Shown: in pieces, positions 1 through 5,086 of the stretch | Position numbering within the stretch: position 1 is the stretch's first letter | Layout: each line of letters opens with the position of its first letter | NCBI GenBank assembly: GCA_003154335.1 | Contig: PMDE01000114.1 | Coordinates: 2,955-9,066, forward strand | Length of the DNA: 6,112 nucleotides | Direction of reading: 5' to 3' | Origin: Methanoregula sp. | Lineage (GTDB): Archaea; Halobacteriota; Methanomicrobia; Methanomicrobiales; Methanospirillaceae | Program-made: the position numbers and the translations under genes | The notes under the pieces: model-generated | What the model saw: only the letters and a program-made list of their open reading frames with translations | What the model was told of the DNA's origin: nothing | The model's database searches: none

Positions 1-62
1 ATAAGCACAATCGCTGCCTCAAGGCCAGTGAACCCCTGATCATTAGGTTTCCTGAAACTCAT
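1..62 (-). CDS. Archaellin (archaeal flagellin), N-terminal 20 codons, cut by the left edge
   Basis: Structural subunit of the archaellum filament. Reading leftwards from the ATG at 62-60 gives MSFRKPNDQG followed by FTGLEAAIVL, with an Ile codon (AT.) beginning at the window edge. This is the class III (type IV pilin-like) signal of archaellins: a short charged leader with Lys/Arg at 4-5, Gly at the cleavage position (residue 10), and a hydrophobic stretch with the conserved GLEAAIVLI pattern and a Glu five residues into the mature protein. In the known family, the membrane peptidase FlaK/PibD cuts after this Gly and the hydrophobic helix packs into the filament core. Start choice is supported by an AGGTGA ribosome site at 72-67, about 4-5 bases upstream. 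The fragment is too short to choose between flaA and flaB type paralogues, so no symbol is given. The identification rests on 20 residues, but the motif is very distinctive. Confidence 0.88.
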   Translation of the reverse strand, partial: MSFRKPNDQGFTGLEAAIVL

Positions 63-66
63 AAAT

Positions 67-72
67 TCACCT
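67..72 (-). promoter_or_regulatory. Ribosome binding site of the archaellin gene
   Basis: On the minus strand the bases read AGGTGA, matching the archaeal 16S 3' end complement (GGAGGTGATC). They sit 4 bases before the ATG at 62-60. This fixes the archaellin start and shows that the mRNA has a leader rather than being leaderless. Confidence 0.7.
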
Positions 73-82
73 TGTTAGAATT

Positions 83-105
83 GGACAATTGGTAAACCAA
101 CGTCC
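83..105 (-). promoter_or_regulatory. Stem-loop in the predicted archaellin mRNA leader
   Basis: Nested inverted repeats: GGAC (83-86) pairs with GTCC (102-105), and inside it TTGG (89-92) pairs with CCAA (97-100). In the minus-strand RNA the outer stem would lie almost exactly at the 5' end expected from the TATA box at 126-137, about 20-40 bases before the start codon. It could stabilise the 5' end or influence translation. The repeats are visible in the sequence; the role is inferred. The stem is short and interrupted, so confidence is low. Confidence 0.3.
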
Positions 106-125
106 CTAATTCACTAAATGATCTC

Positions 126-137
126 ATAATATATATG
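126..137 (-). promoter_or_regulatory. TATA box of the archaellin promoter
   Basis: On the minus strand the sequence reads CATATATATTAT, a strong archaeal TATA-like element, preceded by the purine-rich stretch AGGAGAATG (a possible BRE, 145-138). Its centre near 132 predicts a transcription start near 105. That leaves a leader of about 43 bases containing the SD and a stem-loop. Spacing and strand fit the archaellin gene and no other visible gene. Confidence 0.5.
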
Positions 138-143
138 CATTCT

Positions 144-177
144 CCTCAAAATCTATCTTTTTTTTTGAATTTTGAGG
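144..177. repeat. 9-bp perfect inverted repeat followed by a T-run: operator candidate or terminator
   Basis: CCTCAAAAT (144-152) and ATTTTGAGG (169-177) are perfect inverted copies separated by 16 mostly T bases, followed on the plus strand by T7 (178-184). Seen from the archaellin gene, the near arm ends only 6-7 bases upstream of the TATA box and overlaps the expected BRE, as expected of a regulator site. Seen on the plus strand it is a hairpin followed by T7, resembling a terminator, but no plus-strand gene is visible upstream for it to terminate. The operator reading therefore seems more likely, as inference. Confidence 0.4.
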
Positions 178-305
178 TTTTTTTAGTGGAAAATCTGTAT
201 AATTGCCAAAAATGGAGGCACTACCGTCGGGTGCACGGGATGGATTCACTATTCCGAGCGAATTTTTTGTATTAACTGTCAATAATCATTTTCTCTCAAT
301 GCGAG

Positions 306-316
306 TATTTATATTA
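306..316 (+). promoter_or_regulatory. Probable TATA box of the surface-protein gene
   Basis: TATTTATATTA lies about 35 bases upstream of the ATG at 347 and is the best TATA match in this segment. It predicts transcription starting near 336-340, so the mRNA would be leaderless or nearly so. This agrees with the absence of any SD-like sequence before the ATG. A 10-bp palindrome, ATAAGCTTAT (328-337), falls at the expected start site. The rest of 185-346 shows no convincing gene. Confidence 0.4.
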
Positions 317-346
317 TGAAACTAAAAATAAGCTTATAGTTCTGGT

Positions 347-1120
347 ATGGATAAAAAAGCTGTTGTCTATGCTGTGGCTGCGCTGGTGATAATACTTGTC
401 GTGGCACTGGTCATCAAGCCGATTGCGACCGGGCATCCTTTGAATACCGGCTTTTCTCTCCCGACTCCCCCTGAAACTATGACGGTAGCAGCAACCCCTG
501 TTTCAGAAGGAAGCCACCTTTCAATTCCCGTTACAACTGCAACAACAGCTGTACCGACAACTGTCCCTACATGGGACAATAAGATAAAAAAAGTGGGAGT
601 TGTGGATCCTTCAACGTATGGGATCTCGATGAACCCTTTACTTCCGAACGGGACGAAAATTGATCCTGTCGTTCGTAATACCACCAGGATCATCTTTGCC
701 AATCTTTCTGGTCAATATAGCACAACAACGCAAATATTCCATATCCCGTTTCCTTACTGGGAGATCTGGTACTCAGTCGAACCTGCCGGAAAAACGGGGG
801 GCAAAGATCAGAAACTAAGCTCTTCAACGGCAACGGGTCCGCAGGATAGCTCCAAAACCGTTATCCAGGGATCATTTTCCGTAACCACCCCACGGTTCAC
901 CCTTGATGTAATGGACGCGGCCGATCCTAACCGCATTGTCCGGACCATCACTCCACCCGGTGGCCTTGACGCTTCATTATGGACGGTATCAGATCCCCGC
1001 CCCTGGAAAGAGAAGTTCTACGAAGGGCAAAAAGACTACTATTTCGTTATCAATACCCAGTCGCTCAGCTCTTATTCCCTTGAAATCCGGATTCCGGCTG
1101 AATATCTGGGAAAGTACTGA
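347..1120 (+). CDS. Membrane-anchored extracellular protein of unknown function
   Basis: A 257-residue protein I do not recognise as a named family. After a short charged start (MDKK), residues 5-23 form one strongly hydrophobic segment, which is probably an uncleaved signal anchor putting the rest outside the cell. Residues about 38-75 are a Thr/Pro/Ala-rich linker, as in many methanogen surface proteins. Residues about 78-257 look like a beta-rich globular domain with alternating hydrophobic strands, an aromatic patch (FPYWEIWY, 135-142) and a C-terminal segment rich in Tyr, Trp and Pro (DPRPWKEKFYEGQ, 216-228). Three N-glycosylation sequons are visible (Asn101, Asn111, Asn119). There are no Cys residues and no catalytic motif. 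The gene is divergent from an archaellin gene, which makes a cell-envelope role plausible but does not show one. The start has no SD, yet it gives a proper signal anchor and sits well behind a TATA box. Confidence 0.8.
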   Translation: MDKKAVVYAVAALVIILVVALVIKPIATGHPLNTGFSLPTPPETMTVAATPVSEGSHLSIPVTTATTAVPTTVPTWDNKIKKVGVVDPSTYGISMNPLLPNGTKIDPVVRNTTRIIFANLSGQYSTTTQIFHIPFPYWEIWYSVEPAGKTGGKDQKLSSSTATGPQDSSKTVIQGSFSVTTPRFTLDVMDAADPNRIVRTITPPGGLDASLWTVSDPRPWKEKFYEGQKDYYFVINTQSLSSYSLEIRIPAEYLGKY

Positions 1121-1142
1121 TTTTTCCTGGCCGGAAATAAAA

Positions 1143-1164
1143 TTAAAAAAACAAATTTTTTTAA
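1143..1164. terminator. Bidirectional A7/T7 terminator between convergent genes
   Basis: TTAAAAAAA (1143-1151) and TTTTTTTAA (1156-1164) form a perfect 9-bp inverted repeat around the loop CAAA. Each strand carries a T7 run. Archaeal RNA polymerase terminates mainly at T-runs, so this element could end the plus-strand surface-protein transcript 36 bases after its stop and also catch the minus-strand aIF5A transcript. The sequence is seen directly; the function is inferred. Confidence 0.6.
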
Positions 1165-1201
1165 AGCGGATTTATCATAAGTTCCACCCGTTCAAAAAGA
1201 G

Positions 1202-1229
1202 AACCCGGGTTATTGTTTCTCATGAGAAA
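1202..1229. repeat. Two adjacent perfect palindromes downstream of aIF5A
   Basis: AACCCGGGTT (1202-1211, 10 bp) and TTTCTCATGAGAAA (1216-1229, 14 bp) lie 4 bases apart, just past the aIF5A stop codon. In the aIF5A transcript they would be followed by a short U-run (complement of AAAAA at 1194-1198). They may form part of a 3' end structure or be a protein binding site. Neither role is demonstrated. Confidence 0.35.
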
Positions 1230-1236
1230 ATACGAT

Positions 1237-1614
1237 TTAATCAATCTTTTTCTTTCCCATGGATTCAATATAAACGATCTCTTTGCCGACTTCGACGATC
1301 CCCTTCTTATCCTCCGGAATGGGAATTTCAAAGTTTGTGAAATCTTTCATGTCCATCAGCTGTGCAGTATTTCCGGCAATCGATAAGACCTGGCCGCTTT
1401 TTCGTTCAACAACGGGAATATACGCCTTTGCCGATACGGGTTGAACGATGGATCGTTTTACCCCGTCAAAAATACCAACCGCATCTATCCGGGCCTTTGC
1501 AGCTCCATGCTTACCCGGTTTTGATGTTGCAATCCCAAGCACCCTGCATGGTTCATCTTCGATAACAATGTACCGTCCCTCTTTGATCTTTCCTATTTCT
1601 GTCTGCTCTTTCAT
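1237..1614 (-). CDS. Translation initiation/elongation factor aIF5A
   Basis: Archaeal homologue of eIF5A (bacterial EF-P). It binds the ribosome and promotes peptide-bond formation at difficult motifs, and in the known family needs a Lys modified to hypusine or deoxyhypusine by deoxyhypusine synthase. From the ATG at 1614 the protein has 125 residues, normal for the family. The N-terminal SH3-like domain carries the loop TSKPGKHGAAKAR (residues 30-42), whose Lys35 in PGKHG matches the hypusinated Lys. A C-terminal OB-fold follows (about 66-125), including the LMDMKDFTNFEIPIP segment. An upstream in-frame GTG at 1623 would add MND, but only the ATG has an SD-like GGTG (1625-1622) at usable spacing, so the ATG is preferred. 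The gene stands alone, convergent with the surface protein and divergent from the phosphatase. Confidence 0.95.
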   Translation of the reverse strand: MKEQTEIGKIKEGRYIVIEDEPCRVLGIATSKPGKHGAAKARIDAVGIFDGVKRSIVQPVSAKAYIPVVERKSGQVLSIAGNTAQLMDMKDFTNFEIPIPEDKKGIVEVGKEIVYIESMGKKKID

Positions 1615-1655
1615 ATCATTCACACCGTATTAACCACATATCGTAAACGCGGTAG

Positions 1656-1684
1656 TAATTTATCTTCATTGCATTACATAAATA
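1656..1684. promoter_or_regulatory. Divergent promoter region of aIF5A and the phosphatase-NAD kinase pair
   Basis: Only 98 bases separate the two start codons (1614 and 1713). TAATTTAT (1656-1663) reads ATAAATTA on the minus strand, about 45 bases before the aIF5A ATG, and could serve as its TATA box. On the plus strand either AATTTAT (1657-1663) or TTACATAAATA (1674-1684) could drive the phosphatase gene. Which box serves which gene cannot be settled by eye. Confidence 0.35.
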
Positions 1685-1712
1685 CAGCGTGTAAACCGGG
1701 GATGAACAGGCA

Positions 1713-2489
1713 ATGGAGTTCCTGAGCGCATGTAATGAGATGGCAGATCTCGTAGAACTGGCCATCCGCGATCTCGTGGGAACTCACGAGGGTGGAGAAA
1801 CGGTCGGGATGGGGGCGGATCGTACTCCGACAAAAAAGATAGACCAGATCGCAGAGGACAGTATTATCACGTATTTACGTGAACATGACCTGTGCTCCCT
1901 TCTTATCAGTGAAGAGGCCGGGAAAGTAGAACTCGGGGGAGAGCTCGGAACTATTTTTCTCGATCCTGTCGACGGAACATTCAACGCCGTTGCCGGCATT
2001 CCTTTCTATGCCCTCTCTATTGCGTATTCTGAAAAAGGAGTGACGAAGCAGGCGTTCGTCCGAAACCTGGCCAGTGGTGAAACATTTACGGCAATAAAAG
2101 GCAGATATGCGCGATGCAATGATAGAACCATACGAGTATCCAGTGTATCCCGGCTTGACGAGTGTGCGATGAGCGTGTATGGGAAAAAATTTGATCCCAC
2201 CCGTATGATGGAGCTGGGGCAAAAAATACGACGCTGGCGCCTGTTGGGAGCATCTGCACTTGAGCTCTGTTATATCGGGTGTGGAAGGGTCGACGGATTT
2301 GTGGACCTCAGGGGTACACTCAGGGTAACCGATGCTGCAGCAGGGATGCTTGTGTGTTCAGAATCCGGCGGGAAGGTTACGGACCTTGAAGGAAAATCGA
2401 TACATTTTCCCAATGAAGTAACAATCGGGAGGTGCCTTGTGGCCACAAATGGATTGTTGCATGAGAAAGTAATCGAGTATTTGCGGTGA
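1713..2489 (+). CDS. Inositol monophosphatase / fructose-1,6-bisphosphatase superfamily phosphatase (possible NADP phosphatase)
   Basis: A 258-residue, Mg2+-dependent, Li+-sensitive-type phosphatase fold, of normal length. Metal-site motifs appear in order: Asp44 in the TPTKKIDQIAED segment, Glu67-Glu68 (ISEEAG), the hallmark DPVDGTFNAVAGIP (84-97; Asp84, Asp87, Thr89), and the C-terminal motif VTDAAAGMLVCSESGG (205-220; Asp207). RRWRLLGASALELCYIGCGRVDGF (173-196) is the substrate-side segment of the family, quoted here by its ends R173 and F196. Archaeal members hydrolyse inositol-1-phosphate and fructose-1,6-bisphosphate. In Methanocaldococcus MJ0917 this domain is fused to NAD kinase and acts as an NADP phosphatase. 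Here the NAD kinase gene follows after 5 bases, so an NADP-phosphatase role is a reasonable inference, while gluconeogenic FBPase and inositol phosphatase remain possible. A GGGGATGA sequence (1698-1705) precedes the ATG and may be the SD. Confidence 0.9.
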   Translation: MEFLSACNEMADLVELAIRDLVGTHEGGETVGMGADRTPTKKIDQIAEDSIITYLREHDLCSLLISEEAGKVELGGELGTIFLDPVDGTFNAVAGIPFYALSIAYSEKGVTKQAFVRNLASGETFTAIKGRYARCNDRTIRVSSVSRLDECAMSVYGKKFDPTRMMELGQKIRRWRLLGASALELCYIGCGRVDGFVDLRGTLRVTDAAAGMLVCSESGGKVTDLEGKSIHFPNEVTIGRCLVATNGLLHEKVIEYLR

Positions 2490-2490
2490 T
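2485..2490 (+). promoter_or_regulatory. Ribosome binding site of NAD kinase, overlapping the upstream stop codon
   Basis: GGTGAT matches the archaeal SD core and contains the phosphatase stop codon TGA (2487-2489). It ends 4 bases before the ATG at 2495. This suggests translational coupling and favours ATG 2495 over the in-frame GTG at 2486, which would itself lie within the SD. Confidence 0.6.
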
Positions 2491-2494
2491 TGTC

Positions 2495-3307
2495 ATGAAG
2501 ATTATGCTTGTTTCACGGATTGACAACCCGGATGCCCTTGTTTTTGCCGAAAAGATCAAAATAGTACTCGAAAAACAGGGATCTGAGGTGGTCTTTGATA
2601 CCGATACAGCAACATTCCTTGATCGTAAAGGGAGTTCACTCCCGGATACGAATGCAGATGTTGTCATCATTATCGGCGGAGATGGTACAATCCTTCGAAC
2701 AATTCAGAAAATGGAAATTCCTGTCCCGGTTATTGGTATTAACTGGGGAGAGGTGGGTTTCCTTGCAGATCTTGAGCCGCATGAAGCGATAGAATTTGTA
2801 CAAAAACTCACCTCCGGGTTTTCTGTTGAAGAAAGGATGAGAATCTCTCTCTCCAGAGGCAGTACGTTTCTGGGAAATGCCTTAAACGAGGCACTGATCG
2901 TTACGACACGCCCTGCAAAAATGCTTACATTTTCCATTCTTGTTGATGGTGTGAAAACCGAAGAATTCCGATCTGATGGTCTCCTTATCAGCACTCCGAC
3001 CGGATCTACAGCATATGCAATGAGTGCAGGAGGGCCCATTGTTGACCCGCGTATACAAGGGTTTTTGCTTGTTCCGCTTGCACCCTATATGCTGTCATCC
3101 CGTCCTCACCTGATCAGCAGCGACAGGCAACTTGAGGTTAAAATGGAGGGTTCAAAACCCGCCAACCTTGTTATCGATGGCCAAAAGACAATCGAGCTGG
3201 GAACTTCGATGACAATTTCAGTAAAAAGATCCAGCCATCCTGCTCTGTTTGTCGATGTCAAACGAAATTTTTTTGAAAAGGTAGATAACAAACTCAGGAA
3301 ACATTAA
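2495..3307 (+). CDS. nadK: NAD kinase (ATP- or polyphosphate-dependent)
   Basis: Phosphorylates NAD+ at the adenosine 2'-OH to make NADP+, in the cytoplasm. The 270-residue product has the full family signature: IIIGGDGTILRT (58-69) with Gly61-Gly62-Asp63-Gly64-Thr65, where the Asp is the catalytic base; Asn131-Glu132 (NEALIV); the long DGLLISTPTGSTAYAMSAGG motif (161-180); PLAPYMLSSRP (194-204); and VIDGQ (226-230) near the C-terminus. The N-terminal alpha/beta domain and C-terminal beta-sandwich are both complete. The start is ATG 2495, with the SD GGTGAT at 2485-2490; the in-frame GTG at 2486 is less likely. The gene follows the phosphatase by 5 bases, so the two are almost certainly co-transcribed and translationally coupled. 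Together they could raise and lower the NADP pool. Whether ATP or polyphosphate is the donor cannot be read from the sequence. Confidence 0.96.
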   Translation: MKIMLVSRIDNPDALVFAEKIKIVLEKQGSEVVFDTDTATFLDRKGSSLPDTNADVVIIIGGDGTILRTIQKMEIPVPVIGINWGEVGFLADLEPHEAIEFVQKLTSGFSVEERMRISLSRGSTFLGNALNEALIVTTRPAKMLTFSILVDGVKTEEFRSDGLLISTPTGSTAYAMSAGGPIVDPRIQGFLLVPLAPYMLSSRPHLISSDRQLEVKMEGSKPANLVIDGQKTIELGTSMTISVKRSSHPALFVDVKRNFFEKVDNKLRKH

Positions 3308-3430
3308 CTCCGGTGATACCTTTTGGGTCAGTTTTGTGAACCGGGAATCGGGCATTTTTAATGTCTGCCTTCGTTTCCGAAAAAATTCACGATTTAATCG
3401 TAGTAGAATTGGCTCTGAAAAAACAAGGAT

Positions 3431-3468
3431 GAACCGATTATGTTCATTCAGATCTATGAACATCGTTC
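3431..3468 (+). repeat. Imperfect long hairpin upstream of the ACT-hom cluster
   Basis: ATGTTCAT (3440-3447) and ATGAACAT (3456-3463) are perfect 8-bp inverted copies around an 8-base loop. If the outermost inner pair opens, the flanks also pair: GAAC-CGA (3431-3437) with TCGTTC (3463-3468), with one bulged C and three unpaired bases on the left. If transcription starts upstream of it, this would be a leader RNA structure; otherwise it may be a DNA operator. It matches no riboswitch I know. Confidence 0.4.
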
Positions 3469-3510
3469 AACAGAGAGTTCCCTGATAATTTCCTGATACA
3501 TCCCACCGTA

Positions 3511-3528
3511 CCTCAAAATATTTTTTTT
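3511..3528 (+). promoter_or_regulatory. CCTCAAAAT box with T8 run: promoter/operator candidate of the ACT-hom cluster
   Basis: CCTCAAAAT (3511-3519) is followed by A and T8 (3521-3528). The AAAATATTTTT part could serve as a TATA box, predicting a start near 3547 and a leader of about 50 bases. A second weak candidate is AAAATAAAAG (3547-3556). The same 9-mer forms both arms of the dyad upstream of the archaellin promoter. The T8 run could alternatively terminate read-through from nadK. Confidence 0.3.
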
Positions 3529-3586
3529 AGGGTTCTCCCATCATCAAAATAAAAGACTTATCTTGAAAGCCGATCTACTACTGGAC

Positions 3587-3592
3587 AGGTGG
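3587..3592 (+). promoter_or_regulatory. Ribosome binding site supporting the GTG start at 3597
   Basis: AGGTGG lies 4 bases before GTG 3597. The alternative ATG at 3609 has only a weaker AGGT (3601-3604) ahead of it, and starting there would remove the first residues of the first ACT beta-strand. The GTG start is preferred. Confidence 0.5.
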
Positions 3593-3596
3593 TCTC

Positions 3597-4100
3597 GTGC
3601 AGGTTTCCATGAAACTCGAGATGAAGGATTCTCCGGGTCAGCTGGTTGCAGCCATAAAACCCATATCCGAGGTCGGGGGAAATATCATCGCTGTCATTCA
3701 CCAGCGTGAACCTGATGCAAAAGAAGATACCCTGAATGTCCAGATTGTGCTTGAATTACCTGAGGGACTGCTTGAGCGGCTTATAACCCTTCTCAAAGAG
3801 CAGGGAGTTCATATTCAGCGCATTAATGAGGAACGCCTTCTTTTCCGGCGGACCGTGATCCTCATAGGGCATCTCATGCACACCGATCTTTCTGATACCG
3901 TAGACCAGATAGATTCAACCGGGTTTGCTGAAGTTTCTGAACTTTCGATGAGTATGCCTGCCGTGCAGGAACGATCTACCTCGCGAATAACCATTAAAGC
4001 ATTGAGCAAGCCTGATATGGAAGCAGCTCTTGCTATCCTTCGCCGCGTATCCCGACAGAAATCCCTTCTCCTTATCGAACCGCTTGAGGAGATCGCATGA
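3597..4100 (+). CDS. ACT-domain protein, predicted allosteric regulator of homoserine dehydrogenase (COG2061-like)
   Basis: A 167-residue protein beginning with an ACT domain: a beta-strand VSMKLEMKD (3-11), then the ligand-loop motif DSPGQL (11-16), the first helix, SEVGGNI (24-30), and further strands to about residue 57. The second half, from about residue 86 (VILIGHLMHTDLSDTVDQID), has a similar strand-helix pattern ending in a helix and a strand (SLLLIEP), and may be a degenerate second ACT unit. ACT domains bind amino acids and control aspartate-pathway enzymes. In methanogens this family is commonly found beside homoserine dehydrogenase. Here the stop overlaps the dehydrogenase start (ATGA, 4097-4100). 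The dehydrogenase has no regulatory C-terminal ACT domain of its own, so this protein probably supplies that function in trans, with threonine as the likely effector by inference. The start is GTG. Confidence 0.88.
   Translation: MQVSMKLEMKDSPGQLVAAIKPISEVGGNIIAVIHQREPDAKEDTLNVQIVLELPEGLLERLITLLKEQGVHIQRINEERLLFRRTVILIGHLMHTDLSDTVDQIDSTGFAEVSELSMSMPAVQERSTSRITIKALSKPDMEAALAILRRVSRQKSLLLIEPLEEIA
4086..4091 (+). promoter_or_regulatory. Ribosome binding site of homoserine dehydrogenase
   Basis: GAGGAG lies inside the last codons of the ACT gene, 5 bases before ATG 4097 and 8 before the second ATG at 4100. Either start is usable. The first makes a 4-base ATGA overlap and the second a 1-base TGATG overlap; both imply translational coupling. 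Confidence 0.55.
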
Positions 4101-5086
4101 TGAAGGTTGCATTGATCGGCCTGGGGTCGGTGGGAAGGGGTGTTGCCGGCATGATACAGAAAAAAGATCTCGGCATTACCATCACCGGTATAGCTGATTC
4201 AAAAAGCGGGGCCATGGATCCGGCCGGGCTCGATATAGCGTCACTGCTGGCGAATAAAGGCAGGAACGGGTCCTGCGGGGATCGGGAAATTTCTGCTTCT
4301 GATGTAATCAAAAAAGCGGATTACGATGCCCTCATCGAGGTAACTCCGACGAATGCCCTCTCGGGTGAACCCGCCATTGGTTATATCAAAAGTGCTCTTT
4401 TGCGGAAAAAACATGTGGTCACCTCGAACAAGGGTCCTGTTGCTCTTGCATACAAGGAACTCCGTGCGCTCGCAGAGAAGAATGGTGTTGCACTCAGATA
4501 TGAAGCAACGGTTGCCGGAGCGATTCCCATAATGCATACCCTTGAACATGGACTTTTGGGAAATGAGATACTTGCTCTTTATGGTGTCCTGAATGGAACC
4601 TGTAACTATATCCTCACTCGTATGGCCGCAGAGGGGCTCACCTACGAGCAAGCCCTGATGGAAGCCCGGGAGATGGGATACGCAGAAGCTGATCCTACGT
4701 ATGATGTCATGGGAATTGATGCAGCGATCAAGCTGGTGATTCTTGCAAATTCTGTCTGGGGCGACAGCAAACAGTTATCGGATGTAGACAGGACCGGTAT
4801 CGATCTTCTGACACCAGACGCGTTGCGTCTCGCGGCGGACCTGGGGTGCACTATCCGGCTGATTGCTGAAGCGATCCCGCGCAAACATATCCTTCGCGTT
4901 TCGCCCAGGATCCTTGAGAAGAACCATCCGCTTGTTGTAGACGGAACCCTGAACGCTCTAACGCTTGAAACTGATATGGCAAAGGAAATCACCCTCATCG
5001 GAAGGGGAGCCGGGTCGATCGAAACGGCGAGTGCCATCATCGGTGACCTGCTGTATATCAACGACCGTTATGTCCACCGTGCTTGA
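4097..5086 (+). CDS. hom: Homoserine dehydrogenase
   Basis: Reduces L-aspartate-4-semialdehyde to L-homoserine with NAD(P)H, the branch point to threonine and isoleucine. The 329-residue product has the N-terminal Rossmann motif GLGSVGRG (8-15), the catalytic-region TSNKGPVA (109-116, Lys112), and the family signature running from GAIPIM (141-146) through LNGTCNYILT (165-174), EMGYAEADPTYDV (192-204) and GIDAAIKL (206-213, Lys212). It ends with the conserved GRGAGSIETASAIIGDL (302-318), which closes back on the cofactor domain. The length fits the short form without a C-terminal ACT domain; the upstream ACT protein probably takes that role. Coenzyme preference cannot be read from the sequence. 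The gene overlaps the ACT gene by 4 bases and the next gene by 17. Confidence 0.95.
   Translation: MMKVALIGLGSVGRGVAGMIQKKDLGITITGIADSKSGAMDPAGLDIASLLANKGRNGSCGDREISASDVIKKADYDALIEVTPTNALSGEPAIGYIKSALLRKKHVVTSNKGPVALAYKELRALAEKNGVALRYEATVAGAIPIMHTLEHGLLGNEILALYGVLNGTCNYILTRMAAEGLTYEQALMEAREMGYAEADPTYDVMGIDAAIKLVILANSVWGDSKQLSDVDRTGIDLLTPDALRLAADLGCTIRLIAEAIPRKHILRVSPRILEKNHPLVVDGTLNALTLETDMAKEITLIGRGAGSIETASAIIGDLLYINDRYVHRA

Larger units (their letters stand above)
3308..3596. other. Gene-free 289-base region before the homoserine dehydrogenase cluster
   Basis: No convincing gene was found on either strand. It contains a weak terminator candidate for nadK (CCGGT 3310-3314 with ACCGG 3340-3344, then T5 at 3355-3359), a small dyad ACGATT-T-AATCGT (3389-3401), a longer hairpin around 3431-3468, a CCTCAAAAT box followed by T8 (3511-3528), and an SD just before the next gene. 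It is much more AT-rich than the flanking genes and is probably regulatory. Confidence 0.6.

Noticed and set aside
212..319. Small plus-strand frame of 35 codons starting at ATG 212
   Set aside because: No SD, no recognisable composition, and it runs across the likely promoter of the surface-protein gene. Probably chance.
936..1340. Plus-strand frame of 134 codons across the end of the surface protein and antisense to aIF5A
   Set aside because: It overlaps two well-supported genes and the terminator between them; its composition (Ser/Arg/Lys/Pro-rich) is typical of a shadow frame.
1615..1623. GTG at 1623 as the aIF5A start
   Set aside because: It would add only three residues and has no SD, whereas the ATG at 1614 has GGTG at suitable spacing and gives the usual family length.
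1232..3399. Shared 11-mer ACGATTTAATC at 1232-1242 and 3389-3399
   Set aside because: The first copy includes the aIF5A stop codon, and the word is AT-rich; two copies with no common context look like coincidence.
3218..3463. Minus-strand frame of 81 codons overlapping the end of nadK
   Set aside because: Its first part lies in the AT-rich gap and the rest is antisense to the conserved NAD kinase C-terminus. There is no SD before its ATG and no family resemblance.
3429..3485. 18-codon plus-strand frame within the hairpin region, considered as an attenuation leader peptide
   Set aside because: It contains no Thr codons, one Ile and one terminal Pro, so it lacks the regulatory codon run expected for a threonine/isoleucine leader, and it has no good SD.
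4241..5061. Minus-strand frames of 136 and 139 codons antisense to hom
   Set aside because: They are antisense to a fully conserved homoserine dehydrogenase and show no motif of their own.
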